Source: UBA946 sp031550725 (GTDB lineage: Bacteria; Bacillota; Clostridia; Oscillospirales; Ruminococcaceae). From it: 64,000 nucleotides of DNA. The stretch lies in the NCBI GenBank assembly GCA_031550725.1, contig JAVBOH010000005.1, positions 1 to 64,000 on the forward strand, given 5' to 3'. The position numbers and the translations under genes are program-made. The notes beneath the pieces were generated by a model, which ran no database searches, was not told where the DNA came from, and saw nothing but the letters and a program-made list of their open reading frames with translations. Shown here piece after piece: positions 1 to 9,342 of the stretch. Position 1 is the stretch's first letter. Every line of letters starts with the position of its first letter.

Positions 1-99
1 GTTGAACATACGTCATTATACACATAATTAGTGTGCATAATTGTCGAATATGTAAAATGCTATATTATCAAGCCAAATATAATAATTAGTGATAATAAA

Positions 100-146
100 A
101 AAATCTATACCTGACCGTAAAATTTTTACGGTCAGGTATAGATTTT
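100..146. terminator. Long perfect palindrome, probable bidirectional terminator
   Basis: The arms at 100-122 and 124-146 are perfectly complementary over 23 bp around a single central base, with A-rich and T-rich outer ends. This is the shape of an intrinsic terminator that works in both directions, or of the end of a mobile element. It lies in gene-poor DNA beside mobilization-gene debris, and no complete gene reads into it inside the window. Confidence 0.6.
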
Positions 147-249
147 ATAAATAATATTTTTAAACTTATTCAATTTAACTATTTATTTTTATAAGTGCTT
201 TACAAGTACTTATAAAGCGGTATAATAGTATTAAAAAGGAGGTGAATGA

Positions 250-435
250 CTTGTCCCAAGACAAATAGAAAATACAGAAAGAGTAAGCACTTATATAACC
301 AAAGAACAATTAGAAGCTTTAAAAGTAAAATCTAAAGAAAAAGGTATGACAGTTAGTGGTTATATTAGACTTCTTATTATTGAAAGTATTTCTGAGCAAA
401 ATAAGGAACACCCGCCTATCCCTATATTGATGTAA
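250..435 (+). pseudogene. RHH (CopG-like) DNA-binding protein, out of frame with its start
   Basis: From 250 the frame reads a small ribbon-helix-helix-like protein: a beta-strand with RVSTYIT, then two helices ending in SGYIRLLIIES. A good Shine-Dalgarno (aaggaggtg, 237-245) precedes an ATG at 246, but that ATG is one base out of frame with the RHH reading frame, so a one-base deletion is likely. The 3' end runs into the inverted mobC fragment at about 424, so the last residues are not native. RHH proteins of this size usually autoregulate mobilization or partition genes. Pseudogene status is inferred from the start-frame mismatch; a non-standard start codon is the alternative. Confidence 0.5.
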
Positions 436-630
436 AATTATCCTCCATTTTTGCAATATCATCTGCATAGATATTATTCGTTTCATTTGCTTTTTTCGCA
501 ACTTGATTGATGTTGTTACCAATAATACGAAGCGTATTTAATAGTGGCGCAACCTCTTTCAAGTCATAACACACTATATTGTTTTCAAGGGATATTCGCT
601 TGATGTAAGTTCCAGTTTTAACAGAAATAG
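424..630 (-). pseudogene. Inverted fragment of a mobC relaxosome gene
   Basis: Read on the minus strand, this stretch encodes residues equivalent to about 29-96 of the intact MobC at 42820-43158. Only three differences occur over 68 residues (A to V, I to V and F to I). Homology stops sharply near 630, inside ISVKTG, and near 424 after FTSI, so both ends of the gene are missing. It is the footprint of a related mobilizable element, sharing its breakpoint with the 3' end of the RHH frame above. Confidence 0.85.
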
Positions 631-780
631 AGTGGATGGTAAATTTTATTATATCAAAAACCACTACATTATTCACCAATATTTAATTATTTTTTACATA
701 TAAGATGATATAATTAAACTAATTATATATTGAATTAATTTAATTATCATACGAAAATATGCGGATTTTGAGGGGTTATT

Positions 781-3700
781 ATGAAAAAAACAATATTATG
801 TTTTATAATGTTGATTAGTCTTGTTTTGCCAATGCTTAGCTTTAATATCAATGCAGAAGAAACCCAAAATAAAGTTGTTAGAATTGCAATTTCTGATGAT
901 GAAAATATCATTATTGACAGAATTATTTATACTGCTCTTGACAGACTTGGTTATGATGTTGTGATATCATCTCTTGGTATGAAAACAGCAATTATGTCTG
1001 TTGATAATGGTGAGAACGACCTGCTTGCTGTACAAGCTATTGGGATAGAGGATATTTATACAAATTTACTACCTGTCGATGTTCCAATTTCATATGTTGA
1101 TATGGTTACATTTACAAAAGCAGATTCGTTAGCAGAGTATTCAGAATGGGATGATCTTAACGGACTTCGTGTTGTGTATCATGCAAAGAATACTCATGTT
1201 GAAAATCATATACCTAAAGATGCAGATAAAGTTAGCTATAATAACTATGATAAGTTATATGATGCTGTATTAAATGGTGATGCAGATGTTCTTGTTATGC
1301 CTGTAACCGAATTAAGCAACAAGATTGTACCTAAAGGGTTAAAAAATTCAGGTATTGTTCAGGTTGTTGAAACATGTTCATTTGTTAATAAAAATCTACC
1401 TGAGTTAGCTTTGCAATTACAGAGCGAATACAAAAAAATGCTTGATGATGGCACTATTTATAACATAAAGAATAACACTAAGCCCGGAACTGATAACAAT
1501 AAAATCATACTTCATATATCATCATACAGCTCGGAAATGCTATGGGAAAATTCACTTGTTCAGGGTGTTAAGGAAGGGCTTGGTATAACTGACAACATGA
1601 CATACTATAATATGTCCTTAAACCTAAAGCGTTTTAATAATACAGAGGCACAGTATGAAATTATGGAGAAGTCTATTCATTCAATGTTTCTTGAAAAGGC
1701 ACCTGATGTAATTATTGCATCTGATAATAATGCACTTGATTTTGTTGTAAATTATTATAGTATGCTTTTTAATAATATTCCAGTTATTTATTGTGGCATA
1801 AATAATTATACACCTGATATGATTTATGGATTAGAGGATAAAATCACAGGACTTAAAGAACTTACATCAGCTAGTGAAACTATTGATGAAATGCTACTGC
1901 TTTATCCTGAAACAGATAATGTTTATATATTGAACGATTATACCACAACAGGAATTATGAGCCGCAGTTCAATTGAAAATGAACTTAAAAATTACAATTC
2001 CAAGGTTAATTTTATTTATAATCAGAATAACTCATTAAGTGACATTATGAACGAGATTTCTAAGCTCGACGGTAATACTACCCTGCTTTGCGGAACATAT
2101 TATGTCGACGGTGCAGGAAGATATTATTCCGAGCATGAATTATCAGACATACTAGGGGATACCCTTTCAATATCTATTTTTGGACTTAGCAGAGCATATA
2201 TTGGTTTTGGATCAATTATCGGAGGCAAGGTTTCTGATGGTTATAATCAAGGCTATGGTGCTGCAAAGCTTGTTTTAGATGTTATTAATGGTAAGCAAAT
2301 AAGTGAACTTGTCGTTGATGATAACCCTAGTAAGTTTAATGAATGGGTTCTTGATTATGCAGCATTAGACAAAAATGGTATAAAGAAAAAAAATCTGACA
2401 TTTAATCATATTTGCGTAAATAAAAAGCTTACCCTTTTCGAGAGTAATCCTATTGAAGCTACGCTTTTAATATGTTTTTCAATCTTTACATTAATACTTG
2501 CTGTTATTTTTAGTTATTTTGCATTTATACTAAAACGCAAAAATAATTCTTTGATAGAAATGCAAAAAAGCCTTCATTCAGCAGAGGAACTTCTTGAAAA
2601 GGATAATGAAATTCGTCGTTCTCAAGCAGATTTCTATACTCTTATAAATACTGTTATGCAGCCTATTGTGGTTATTGATCTTAAAAGCAAGGATGTGCTT
2701 TATGTCAATGATGCTTATATAAAAACATTTGAGTTTGAATCCTTTGATGATGCAGTTACTCATAATTTAGCTGATATTTCTGAGGAATACCAGCCAAACG
2801 GTGAAAAGTCAGCTGAACTCATTCTTAAAAATCATATGCAGATTGTGGAGAGAAATCATATTGAGCCTTTTGAATGGAATTATCGCACACTTAGAGGGAA
2901 AAAGTTTTGCGGCAGAGTTTTGGTTAACTGCAACAGTTTCAATGAAAGCGCTGCATATATTGCGGTTATACAGGATATCACTGCTGACAAAATTAAAGCT
3001 GATATCCTGCAAAAAACTGCTGATTTGGAGCGTGAAGCAAATATGCTGAAAAGTCAGTTTGTTATGAATATCAGTCATGAGCTGAGAACACCAATGAATG
3101 CAATTATTGGCTTTTCACAGATTGCGTTAAAAATGGATTTAGAGAGAAAAGCACATGAAATGTTTTTTAAGGTTAATAATTCAGCAAAATTGCTGTTGGA
3201 TTTAATTAATGATGTATTGGACTTTTCAAAAATCGAAGCAAATAAAATAGAACTCTTTATCGAAAGCTTTGAACCAGAAAATGTTCTGAATGATACACTT
3301 ATGCTTGTTGCAGCACGTATTGAAGCAAAACCTGTTGATTTTTATATTAGTATTGATGAAAATTTGCCAAGATATGTTCTTGGTGATAAAGTAAGACTAT
3401 GGCAGGTGTTAAAAAACATTACCGATAATTCAGCAAAATTTACAGATGTTGGATACATCACAATTGTAATAGGTTTAGATGAAAACCAGCCAAATACTGA
3501 TGAAGCAATGGTTATTTTCAAAATTAATGATACAGGAATGGGTATGACTGATGAACAGCTGCAAAATATCTATAAACCTTTTGAACAGTTTCATCAGTCG
3601 AAAAGCTCTATTACAGGTACGGGTCTTGGAATGTCGATTACAAAGCAAATTGTCAAACTTATGAATGGTGAAATCACTATTTCCAGTATAAAAAATAAAG

Positions 3701-4542
3701 GAACTGAAACAATTCTTAGAATACCATTTAAGCTGACTGAAAATAACATATCAATCAAGGACAGTATAAAAAAGTTTGATATGACTAGTGCAAATATGGT
3801 ATTGTTTGGTGTTGATAAATCATCAGAGCAAGCATTTAAAATAATAACCAAAAACATGAATATATCACTTTTTACAGCAAAAAATATTGAAGCTGCTTTA
3901 GATGAAATAAATAAGCATGAAGAAAAATCGGATACATTTTTTGTTTGTGATATTAGTACTGCTGATGTAATATATGGATTAAAACTACCTGAAAATTGCA
4001 ATAAGATACTACTTATTCCAAGCTACCAGACAAAATTGATATCTTCTGATTTAACCGATTTAGGATTTGTTAATACGATTGAAAAGCCGATTATGCTTTC
4101 TGAAACTGCTGAAAAACTATATAACATTGCAAATAAAAAAGTTGATAATATAATTGATGAAAAGAAGACGTTATATAAAAATACAGCTGTTTTGCTTGTC
4201 GAGGATAACGAGATTAATCAGGAGGTTGCAACATGTATGCTTGAGTTTTATGGGATTAATCCTGTGGTTGCAAATAACGGTCAGGAGGCTATTGATATTT
4301 TAGAGAAACAACAGTTTGATCTTGTCTTTATGGATTTAATTATGCCTGTTCTTGACGGACATTCAGCTACAAAAATTATTCGCTCATCAGATAAAGAATA
4401 CAAAGATGTTACAATTGTTGCAATGACTGCAAATGTTGTGAAAGAGGAAATCGAGCAGTGCATAGAAAATGGTATGAACGACCATATTGGTAAGCCGATT
4501 GAGTTTAAGAGTCTTGATAGGATACTTAATAAATGGCTGTAA
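781..4542 (+). CDS. Hybrid sensor histidine kinase with two extracytoplasmic binding domains
   Basis: 1253 residues. A signal peptide (1-25) is followed by an SBP_bac_3-like solute-binding domain (about 32-240) and a second ABC-substrate-binding-like domain (about 250-530, starting HISSYSSEM). Then come a membrane segment (about 561-585), a coiled linker, a PAS domain (about 610-735) and HisKA with NISHELRTP (His766). HATPase_c has an N box at NITDNSAKFT (about 879-888), DTGMGM and GTGLGM. A C-terminal receiver domain carries FMDLIMP (Asp1185) and the conserved K of GKPI. It should sense an extracellular ligand and pass phosphate from His766 to Asp1185. No separate response regulator or HPt gene is adjacent. 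A GAGGGG-type Shine-Dalgarno lies at 770-775. Confidence 0.9.
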   Translation: MKKTILCFIMLISLVLPMLSFNINAEETQNKVVRIAISDDENIIIDRIIYTALDRLGYDVVISSLGMKTAIMSVDNGENDLLAVQAIGIEDIYTNLLPVDVPISYVDMVTFTKADSLAEYSEWDDLNGLRVVYHAKNTHVENHIPKDADKVSYNNYDKLYDAVLNGDADVLVMPVTELSNKIVPKGLKNSGIVQVVETCSFVNKNLPELALQLQSEYKKMLDDGTIYNIKNNTKPGTDNNKIILHISSYSSEMLWENSLVQGVKEGLGITDNMTYYNMSLNLKRFNNTEAQYEIMEKSIHSMFLEKAPDVIIASDNNALDFVVNYYSMLFNNIPVIYCGINNYTPDMIYGLEDKITGLKELTSASETIDEMLLLYPETDNVYILNDYTTTGIMSRSSIENELKNYNSKVNFIYNQNNSLSDIMNEISKLDGNTTLLCGTYYVDGAGRYYSEHELSDILGDTLSISIFGLSRAYIGFGSIIGGKVSDGYNQGYGAAKLVLDVINGKQISELVVDDNPSKFNEWVLDYAALDKNGIKKKNLTFNHICVNKKLTLFESNPIEATLLICFSIFTLILAVIFSYFAFILKRKNNSLIEMQKSLHSAEELLEKDNEIRRSQADFYTLINTVMQPIVVIDLKSKDVLYVNDAYIKTFEFESFDDAVTHNLADISEEYQPNGEKSAELILKNHMQIVERNHIEPFEWNYRTLRGKKFCGRVLVNCNSFNESAAYIAVIQDITADKIKADILQKTADLEREANMLKSQFVMNISHELRTPMNAIIGFSQIALKMDLERKAHEMFFKVNNSAKLLLDLINDVLDFSKIEANKIELFIESFEPENVLNDTLMLVAARIEAKPVDFYISIDENLPRYVLGDKVRLWQVLKNITDNSAKFTDVGYITIVIGLDENQPNTDEAMVIFKINDTGMGMTDEQLQNIYKPFEQFHQSKSSITGTGLGMSITKQIVKLMNGEITISSIKNKGTETILRIPFKLTENNISIKDSIKKFDMTSANMVLFGVDKSSEQAFKIITKNMNISLFTAKNIEAALDEINKHEEKSDTFFVCDISTADVIYGLKLPENCNKILLIPSYQTKLISSDLTDLGFVNTIEKPIMLSETAEKLYNIANKKVDNIIDEKKTLYKNTAVLLVEDNEINQEVATCMLEFYGINPVVANNGQEAIDILEKQQFDLVFMDLIMPVLDGHSATKIIRSSDKEYKDVTIVAMTANVVKEEIEQCIENGMNDHIGKPIEFKSLDRILNKWL

Positions 4543-4587
4543 AATTGTTATTCTGTGGAACAATAAAATTTTAATGTGATAAAACCA

Positions 4588-4636
4588 ATTTAAGTGGTAT
4601 GCTACATTCAACATAAATGTGGTATACCGCTTAAAT
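4588..4636 (+). terminator. Intrinsic terminator after the hybrid kinase
   Basis: The arms at 4588-4608 and 4615-4636 pair over about 20 bp with a few G-T pairs and are followed by a T-rich run. The hairpin lies 45 nt after the kinase stop codon. Confidence 0.7.
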
Positions 4637-4669
4637 ATTTTATACTTTTTTCGTGCTTAACTCTGAACG

Positions 4670-4706
4670 CATATGCTTAACATTTCTATTTACTTACATA
4701 AGTTTT
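4670..4706. repeat. 37-bp direct repeat, copy A
   Basis: This copy matches 11732-11768 at 33 of 37 positions in the same orientation. Here it covers the 3' end of the truncated DUF1330 gene. Both copies are preceded on the plus strand by a hairpin and both lie at a broken gene. Confidence 0.75.
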
Positions 4707-4881
4707 CATTCAAACAAATAACGTCGTTTGTACTAACAAGATATTCACCACCGTAGGATTCAACTATTGGTTTCACTTCAGAAATATATGTATCATAATC
4801 ATCATTTTTCTCATTATTAATGTATGTGTCAATAATAAAATAGTATGGCGTTGCTTTTTTATCAAGCATATGGTCACTCAT
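4690..4881 (-). pseudogene. DUF1330-like protein, 3' truncated
   Basis: 63 residues. The core YYFIIDTYINNE...YISEVKPIVESYGGEYLVS is the N-terminal half of a DUF1330 ferredoxin-like alpha/beta domain, whose members are usually about 95 residues. After STNDVI the frame enters repeat copy A and stops, so the C-terminal strand and helix are missing. A GAGAGA Shine-Dalgarno precedes the ATG. The function of DUF1330 is poorly known, and this copy is probably inactive. Confidence 0.6.
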
Positions 4882-4942
4882 TATTTATCTCTCTCAATCC
4901 TATTACTTTGAATTTTCATTCGCTTTTTTGTCAATAAAATAT

Positions 4943-5500
4943 TTAGTTTATGCTGACCCATCCTAAAAACAAAATTCCACACGCAATAACCAATATCAAT
5001 ATCATCACAAAAACAATACCATGATTTTCGATATTAAGAATTCCATATATCCAATTGCCTGTTAAACAGCCATATGTAATTGCATAAATTAAATATATTA
5101 TTGGAATTAAAAGTGCAGTCAATAGTGGTTTTACATCTAATACTTTTTCGCAAGTAATTAACGTCAAAAATTCAATACTCGCAATGATAGTATTGATAAC
5201 ATGTAAAAATATAAAAAACCCAGAAAAGTTAAATTCTCGCCAAAAAGCTAAACAAACAAAAAAGACTATTTGTAATAACAAAATGCTGTTCAAATAAAAC
5301 TGCTGTGGTAAATCTGTTTTATTTCTAATACCATATATTCCACCTATTAAAAAAACTACTCCTGCTATGGCATTTGAAAGAAATGTTAATTCAAGTTCAT
5401 GTATTCCATACTGTATCATTGAGGGCAGATATGCAGTACCTGCCGTTATAATAAAAAGCACCCCTGTAAGCTGCAAAATAAGCCATTTTATATTCTTCAT
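4943..5500 (-). CDS. Integral membrane protein, Pr6Pr-like
   Basis: 185 residues with about six hydrophobic segments (roughly 7-27, 38-56, 70-88, 93-112, 125-147 and 161-182). The motif TFLSNAIAGVVFLIGGIYG near the second segment and the overall six-helix size resemble the small Pr6Pr-family membrane proteins of Firmicutes, which have no defined reaction. Family assignment is from memory of the pattern and is tentative. It is alone between two broken genes, starts at an ATG with GGAGAAA upstream, and shows no signal of regulation. Confidence 0.5.
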   Translation of the reverse strand: MKNIKWLILQLTGVLFIITAGTAYLPSMIQYGIHELELTFLSNAIAGVVFLIGGIYGIRNKTDLPQQFYLNSILLLQIVFFVCLAFWREFNFSGFFIFLHVINTIIASIEFLTLITCEKVLDVKPLLTALLIPIIYLIYAITYGCLTGNWIYGILNIENHGIVFVMILILVIACGILFLGWVSIN

Positions 5501-5549
5501 TGATTTTTCTCCTAAATTTATCCCTTGGGTACGTTACTTAATAAACATT

Positions 5550-6221
5550 TTAATCATTAAATGGTATCCATCCCTTTGTCCATAAAAATAAGGCTTCTGA
5601 CATCATATTAAAGTCAACTGTTCCCCATTTTTCAAATCGATAAATATTTAAGAATTATATACTCATTTTCATTAGCAATTTCAATTAAATCTTTTTGATA
5701 TACAACATATTTACCAGTTTGCTTGAAACAAATTGCTTGTATTGTAAAAGATGCTGATTTATACAAACCTCGCAGAATATTTTCATTCTTTTCATACAGC
5801 ATATTGTGAACACATCCATGATAAATATTGCAAACGCCAATTTTAATTGCTCTGTCAATAGCAGTATTATCAATGTTTGGAAGTAATTCATCAAGTGAGC
5901 CTTTTATTTGTTTTGTATCATTATAAAACTGAAAGAGATCTGATGTCTCCCAATTTAACAATTCATTTTTTCCTGAAAGAAAACCACAAATATATTCTCT
6001 GTTTGGAAGTATATCAAGCATATTATTATACGTTTGAATATCAGCAGCTGATAATTCATCAAGTATAACAACAAGGTCTATATAGAGCAACACTCATCAA
6101 TAGAATGCTCCTTGTAATAGTTTTCTGCTTCTTTTTTTACGAGTTTTAAACAATCCTTATCAGGTAATACCTCGTTTAAATGCGTCTTAAAATTCACTAT
6201 ACTAATCACCTTATTTAACAT
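5550..6221 (-). pseudogene. Nucleotidyltransferase gene broken by a deletion and a frameshift
   Basis: Three frames together make one protein. The first (from 6221) reads MLNKVISIVNFKTHLNE to HSIDECCSI and stops. The next (from about 6087) starts inside the polymerase-beta-type core at YIDLVVILDEL and runs to ANENEYIIL. The third continues NIYRFEKWGTVDFNMM...KGWIPFND to the stop at 5550. The segment that should carry the catalytic GSxxRG...SD motif is deleted, leaving one acidic residue of the pair. It is related to small nucleotidyltransferases of the aminoglycoside/MNT class and is inactive. The GTG at 6093 gives a 153-codon open frame that could mislead annotation. Confidence 0.75.
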
Positions 6222-6288
6222 GATTTATTGCTTTTCTCATTTTATCATAATAATGAAAAAAGTATATTTGTCTGATATTCCAATTCTA

Positions 6289-6825
6289 TCACCTCGCAGA
6301 CATCCTGACAGGGTCTGCCGAAGTATTCAACATTTCCAACTCTAAGCATTTCCATTTCTCACCCAACACATGATAATACTTTACTTTTGCATGTTCAGGT
6401 CTATAAAAGCCGACTGATTTATAACATTGATACGCATATGGATTGTTTTCAAAAACCATTAGTATTACTTTTTCAACCTTTAATATTTCAAATGCATATA
6501 CTAAAGCCAATCGCAAAATTTCTTTACCATATCCACAATTTCTTTTTGTGTCATCGACGATAAAAAATCCAAAACGTAATATTTTCTTATCTTCATCCGT
6601 AAAACGCATTGTTATATGACCTATTACTTCACAGTCATCTAAAGCTGTCAGAGCAAAAAATGTATCATTATAATATAATTCGTTATAATGTTCAATAATT
6701 ATGTCCTCAGTTATCGGAAACCTTTTAAATCGGTCTGCATACCACTGATGATATGCAGACTCATTTTTTATCCAGTCAGCAATATATTTTGCATCATAAT
6801 TTTTATACGGACGTAAGCGTATCAT
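6289..6825 (-). CDS. GNAT N-acetyltransferase, RimJ/RimL type
   Basis: 178 residues. The N-terminal MIRLRPYKNYDAKYIADWI is typical of the RimJ/RimL group. Motif A is seen as FFIVDDTKRNCGYGKEILRLAL (acetyl-CoA pyrophosphate loop R-x-x-G-x-G/A, with CGYG here), and motif B as NPYAYQCYKSVGF. It should transfer acetyl from acetyl-CoA to an amine; the substrate cannot be told. Its ATG overlaps the stop codon of the upstream gene (taATG), so the two are probably translationally coupled. The tail after EMLNTSADP is short and may be non-native. Confidence 0.85.
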   Translation of the reverse strand: MIRLRPYKNYDAKYIADWIKNESAYHQWYADRFKRFPITEDIIIEHYNELYYNDTFFALTALDDCEVIGHITMRFTDEDKKILRFGFFIVDDTKRNCGYGKEILRLALVYAFEILKVEKVILMVFENNPYAYQCYKSVGFYRPEHAKVKYYHVLGEKWKCLELEMLNTSADPVRMSAR

Positions 6826-7127
6826 TATATAGCTCCAGTTTTTTTATTAATAATTACAATTATTTTATTTGTTTTGATTTGCTTCATATGTTTAAATTGT
6901 GATATATCAAGTTCTCCGTTAGTAATTAATTTTTGAACAGTTATTGCTAAATAATTTTTAACGGTTTTTCTTTCTGCCTTTGCTCCTACATTCTCAACAT
7001 AGAATGTACTGCTACCGAGTTTAAAGGTTGCAAAATAAATCGCATTCTGCTCACCTCTGCTGTTCGGATCGGTCAGAAAATGGTTAATCAAAACCTCTAT
7101 ATTTCTTATATGACATACTGGTATCAA
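6825..7127 (-). CDS. Small protein of unknown function coupled to the GNAT gene
   Basis: Up to 100 residues; I do not recognise a family. It has a mixed alpha/beta pattern (NAIYFATFKLGSSTFYVENVG, then a helix KNYLAITVQKLI) and a basic C-terminus ending IKTNKIIVIINKKTGAI. The start is uncertain: a TTG at 7127 has a weak Shine-Dalgarno, while a TTG at 7091 follows GAGG directly. The stop codon overlaps the start of the acetyltransferase, which argues that it is a real translated gene. It may be the C-terminal part of a longer protein. Confidence 0.5.
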   Translation of the reverse strand: MIPVCHIRNIEVLINHFLTDPNSRGEQNAIYFATFKLGSSTFYVENVGAKAERKTVKNYLAITVQKLITNGELDISQFKHMKQIKTNKIIVIINKKTGAI

Positions 7128-7139
7128 ATTATCTTTCTA

Positions 7140-7631
7140 TCAACGATTAATATAATATTGGTTGTTCACTTCTTTTCGATGCTGCAAATGTATCCCAATA
7201 TGACCAATTCCCAACAGAATAGCTGCAATCAGCAGCCAAATAACTTTACCATAAATACCAAGTAATAAGAATGCAAGTACAGGTAGTGTCGCACCCGCAA
7301 CAGGTACTCCACAAAAACTACTATAAAAATCAGATAAAGTTCGTTTGCTGTGAAAATAACGTATCCACCAAATTTCATACATTATCATAAGTGTGATAGA
7401 AGCGACTAACCACCAAGACCAATTCGTCCACTTTTGCAAGTTGAAATCAGAAAATATTAAAGCACAACAACTTGTTGATACTTCCCCAATTCTTTCAAAA
7501 ATTAAAAGAATTTTGTTTTCATTTTCATTGGAATACCCCTGAGGTATATTTTTGCTCCAAATAATATTCGGCACGAAAAGCAAAAGCAAAAACACTAACC
7601 CAACATATGAAAATCCTATATGTCCTAACAT
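7140..7631 (-). CDS. Small integral membrane protein of unknown function
   Basis: 163 residues with four to five hydrophobic stretches (about 5-24, 50-62, 72-90, 105-125 and 128-146) and a tryptophan-rich central loop (KWTNWSWWLV). It has a basic, histidine-containing C-terminal tail (HIGIHLQHRKE). Similar short membrane proteins occur widely in Clostridia without assigned function. It begins at ATG with AGGAGGC upstream and ends 13 nt before the next open frame, so it may be cotranscribed with the GNAT pair. Confidence 0.6.
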   Translation of the reverse strand: MLGHIGFSYVGLVFLLLLFVPNIIWSKNIPQGYSNENENKILLIFERIGEVSTSCCALIFSDFNLQKWTNWSWWLVASITLMIMYEIWWIRYFHSKRTLSDFYSSFCGVPVAGATLPVLAFLLLGIYGKVIWLLIAAILLGIGHIGIHLQHRKEVNNQYYINR

Positions 7632-7660
7632 TAAAAAGCCTCCTAACTATATAATATTTT

Positions 7661-8346
7661 TCAACTATTTTTCTTACCCATGTATACAGCGTAATTATAA
7701 TACTTATAAACAACATCCACGCATGAATATCCACACTTATTTAACATACTGAGGTGTGTAGTTAATTGAGTTGGTCTATCTTCTGCATAATAATTAGGTA
7801 ACCATTTATCAGTTATTTCTTCTTCTGATACATTTCCCCGCATAAATTCCTTCCATTTATCCATATACACATTTTGTATTGATTCATCACTGCCCAAAAC
7901 TACATCTATATTAATAAACACACCATCATCAGTAAGTGCATTGTATATTTTATCATAAAATTTAAGTTTATCATTATCGTTTTCTAAATGATGTAATGCA
8001 AGTGATGAAACAATTAAATTATATTACTTTGAAACTCAAATGTGTTAAAATCAGATTGAATACAATTTATTTCTCCGTCAATTTTTGCTTTTGCTATTTC
8101 AAGCATATTATCAGCAATATCAACACAGGTAATATTTACATTAATAAAATTATCTTTTACTGTTTTAGATATAGTACCTGTGCCACAGCCTAAATCAATC
8201 ATTGAAAAATTTCTATCTTTTGAATATGGAATTACAGAAACCAATGCTTCTATCATTTCACTATACTGTGGAATTAATTTTTGAATAACTGTATCATACT
8301 CTTTTGCTTCCTCTTCAAAATGATTTCTTATTCTATCTGTTTTCAT
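7661..8346 (-). pseudogene. Class I SAM-dependent methyltransferase, frameshifted
   Basis: The N-terminal part (from ATG 8346, after GGAGG) carries motif I MIDLGCGTGTIS and the acidic motif II TCVDIADNMLEIAKAK, then runs out of frame at FEFQSNII and stops near 8014. In another frame the protein continues LIVSSLALHHLENDNDK, then DDGVFINIDVVLGSDES, to GKKNS at 7661. Joining the two gives a normal methyltransferase of about 225 residues, so a short indel at about 8015-8025 is the only lesion. The C-terminal fragment alone cannot bind SAM. The target is unknown. Confidence 0.8.
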
Positions 8347-8545
8347 AACAGCCTCCATATTAATTTATTTAAATTGTTTTGTAAAAGTAACCGTTTCTTC
8401 CATGTTTATATTCTATGTTTAATTACTTTTCTTGAATATATTTCTATACTTTTAATATGATAAATATAATCAATTTTGATTTCCAGACGGCAAAGTTTGC
8501 ATTAATGCAAAGAAATGTTCAGGCTCACCAAGACTCCAGTATGAC

Positions 8546-9331
8546 TTAACAATAATTATAATAACAATGATCAAGCGGACCATTCCCCTTGCCAAGATTA
8601 AGGTTTGATTTCAATATATGCGATATAAAATCCTTAGCTTTCCTAACGCTTTCTTCCATATCATCACCATTTGCAAGATTACATGCAATTGCCGATGAAA
8701 GCGTACATCCTGTTCCATGTGTGTTTGGATTTTCAATACGATTTGCAGTAAAAAGTGTACATCCAGCTGGTGTGTATAAAAAATCATTAGCAGTATCAAT
8801 TAAATGACCACCTTTTATGAGAACACAGCCATCAAGCATTTCGGATATTTTCTCAGCAGATGTTTTCATGTCATCAACATTTTGAATTGTAATTCCACTT
8901 AAAACCACTGCCTCAGGAATGTTCGGAGTTATTATATCTGCAATCGGCAGCAACTCTTTTATATATGTCTGCAATGCATTATCATCCATAAACTTTCTGC
9001 CGGAAGTCGAAATCATAACAGGATCAATGACAATATTTTTCGCATTGTACTGCTTTAGCTTTTCTGCAATCACACGAATTATTTCACTGCTATGCACCAT
9101 TCCAATTTTCACAGCATCAGGGAAAATATCCTCGAAAATGCAGTCAAGTTCCTTTGCAATAAATTCAGATGGCGTTTCAAGTATGTCATAAACTCCAATA
9201 GTATTCTGAGCAGTTTGTGCAGTAATAATACTCATCGCATACGTTTTATGCACAGTAATTGTTTTTATATCTGCCTGTATTCCAGCACCACCACTGCAAT
9301 CCGAGCCTGCTATTGTAAGTACAGTTTTCAT
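8546..9331 (-). CDS. thiD: Hydroxymethylpyrimidine/phosphomethylpyrimidine kinase ThiD
   Basis: 261 residues, normal family length. It phosphorylates HMP and HMP-phosphate with ATP to give HMP pyrophosphate in thiamine biosynthesis. The ribokinase-like fold shows IAGSDCSGGAGIQAD at the N-terminus, VIDPVM in the middle and the anion-hole motif HGTGCTLSSAI near residue 213. It is the last gene of thiC'-thiM-thiE-thiD and starts 12 nt after thiE. After its stop codon about 70 nt in an open frame lead nowhere recognisable. Confidence 0.95.
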   Translation of the reverse strand: MKTVLTIAGSDCSGGAGIQADIKTITVHKTYAMSIITAQTAQNTIGVYDILETPSEFIAKELDCIFEDIFPDAVKIGMVHSSEIIRVIAEKLKQYNAKNIVIDPVMISTSGRKFMDDNALQTYIKELLPIADIITPNIPEAVVLSGITIQNVDDMKTSAEKISEMLDGCVLIKGGHLIDTANDFLYTPAGCTLFTANRIENPNTHGTGCTLSSAIACNLANGDDMEESVRKAKDFISHILKSNLNLGKGNGPLDHCYYNYC

Positions 9332-9342
9332 TCGCTTTCACC

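Noticed and set aside
3594..4001. 135-codon open frame on the minus strand inside the hybrid kinase gene
   Set aside because: It is antisense to the ATPase/receiver linker of a clearly coding gene, has no Shine-Dalgarno and no recognisable domain.
8455..8545. Short open frame after thiD (SYWSLGEPEHFFALMQTLPS)
   Set aside because: It looks protein-like but is only about 25 codons without a start, and I cannot place it in a family; too weak to call a gene fragment.
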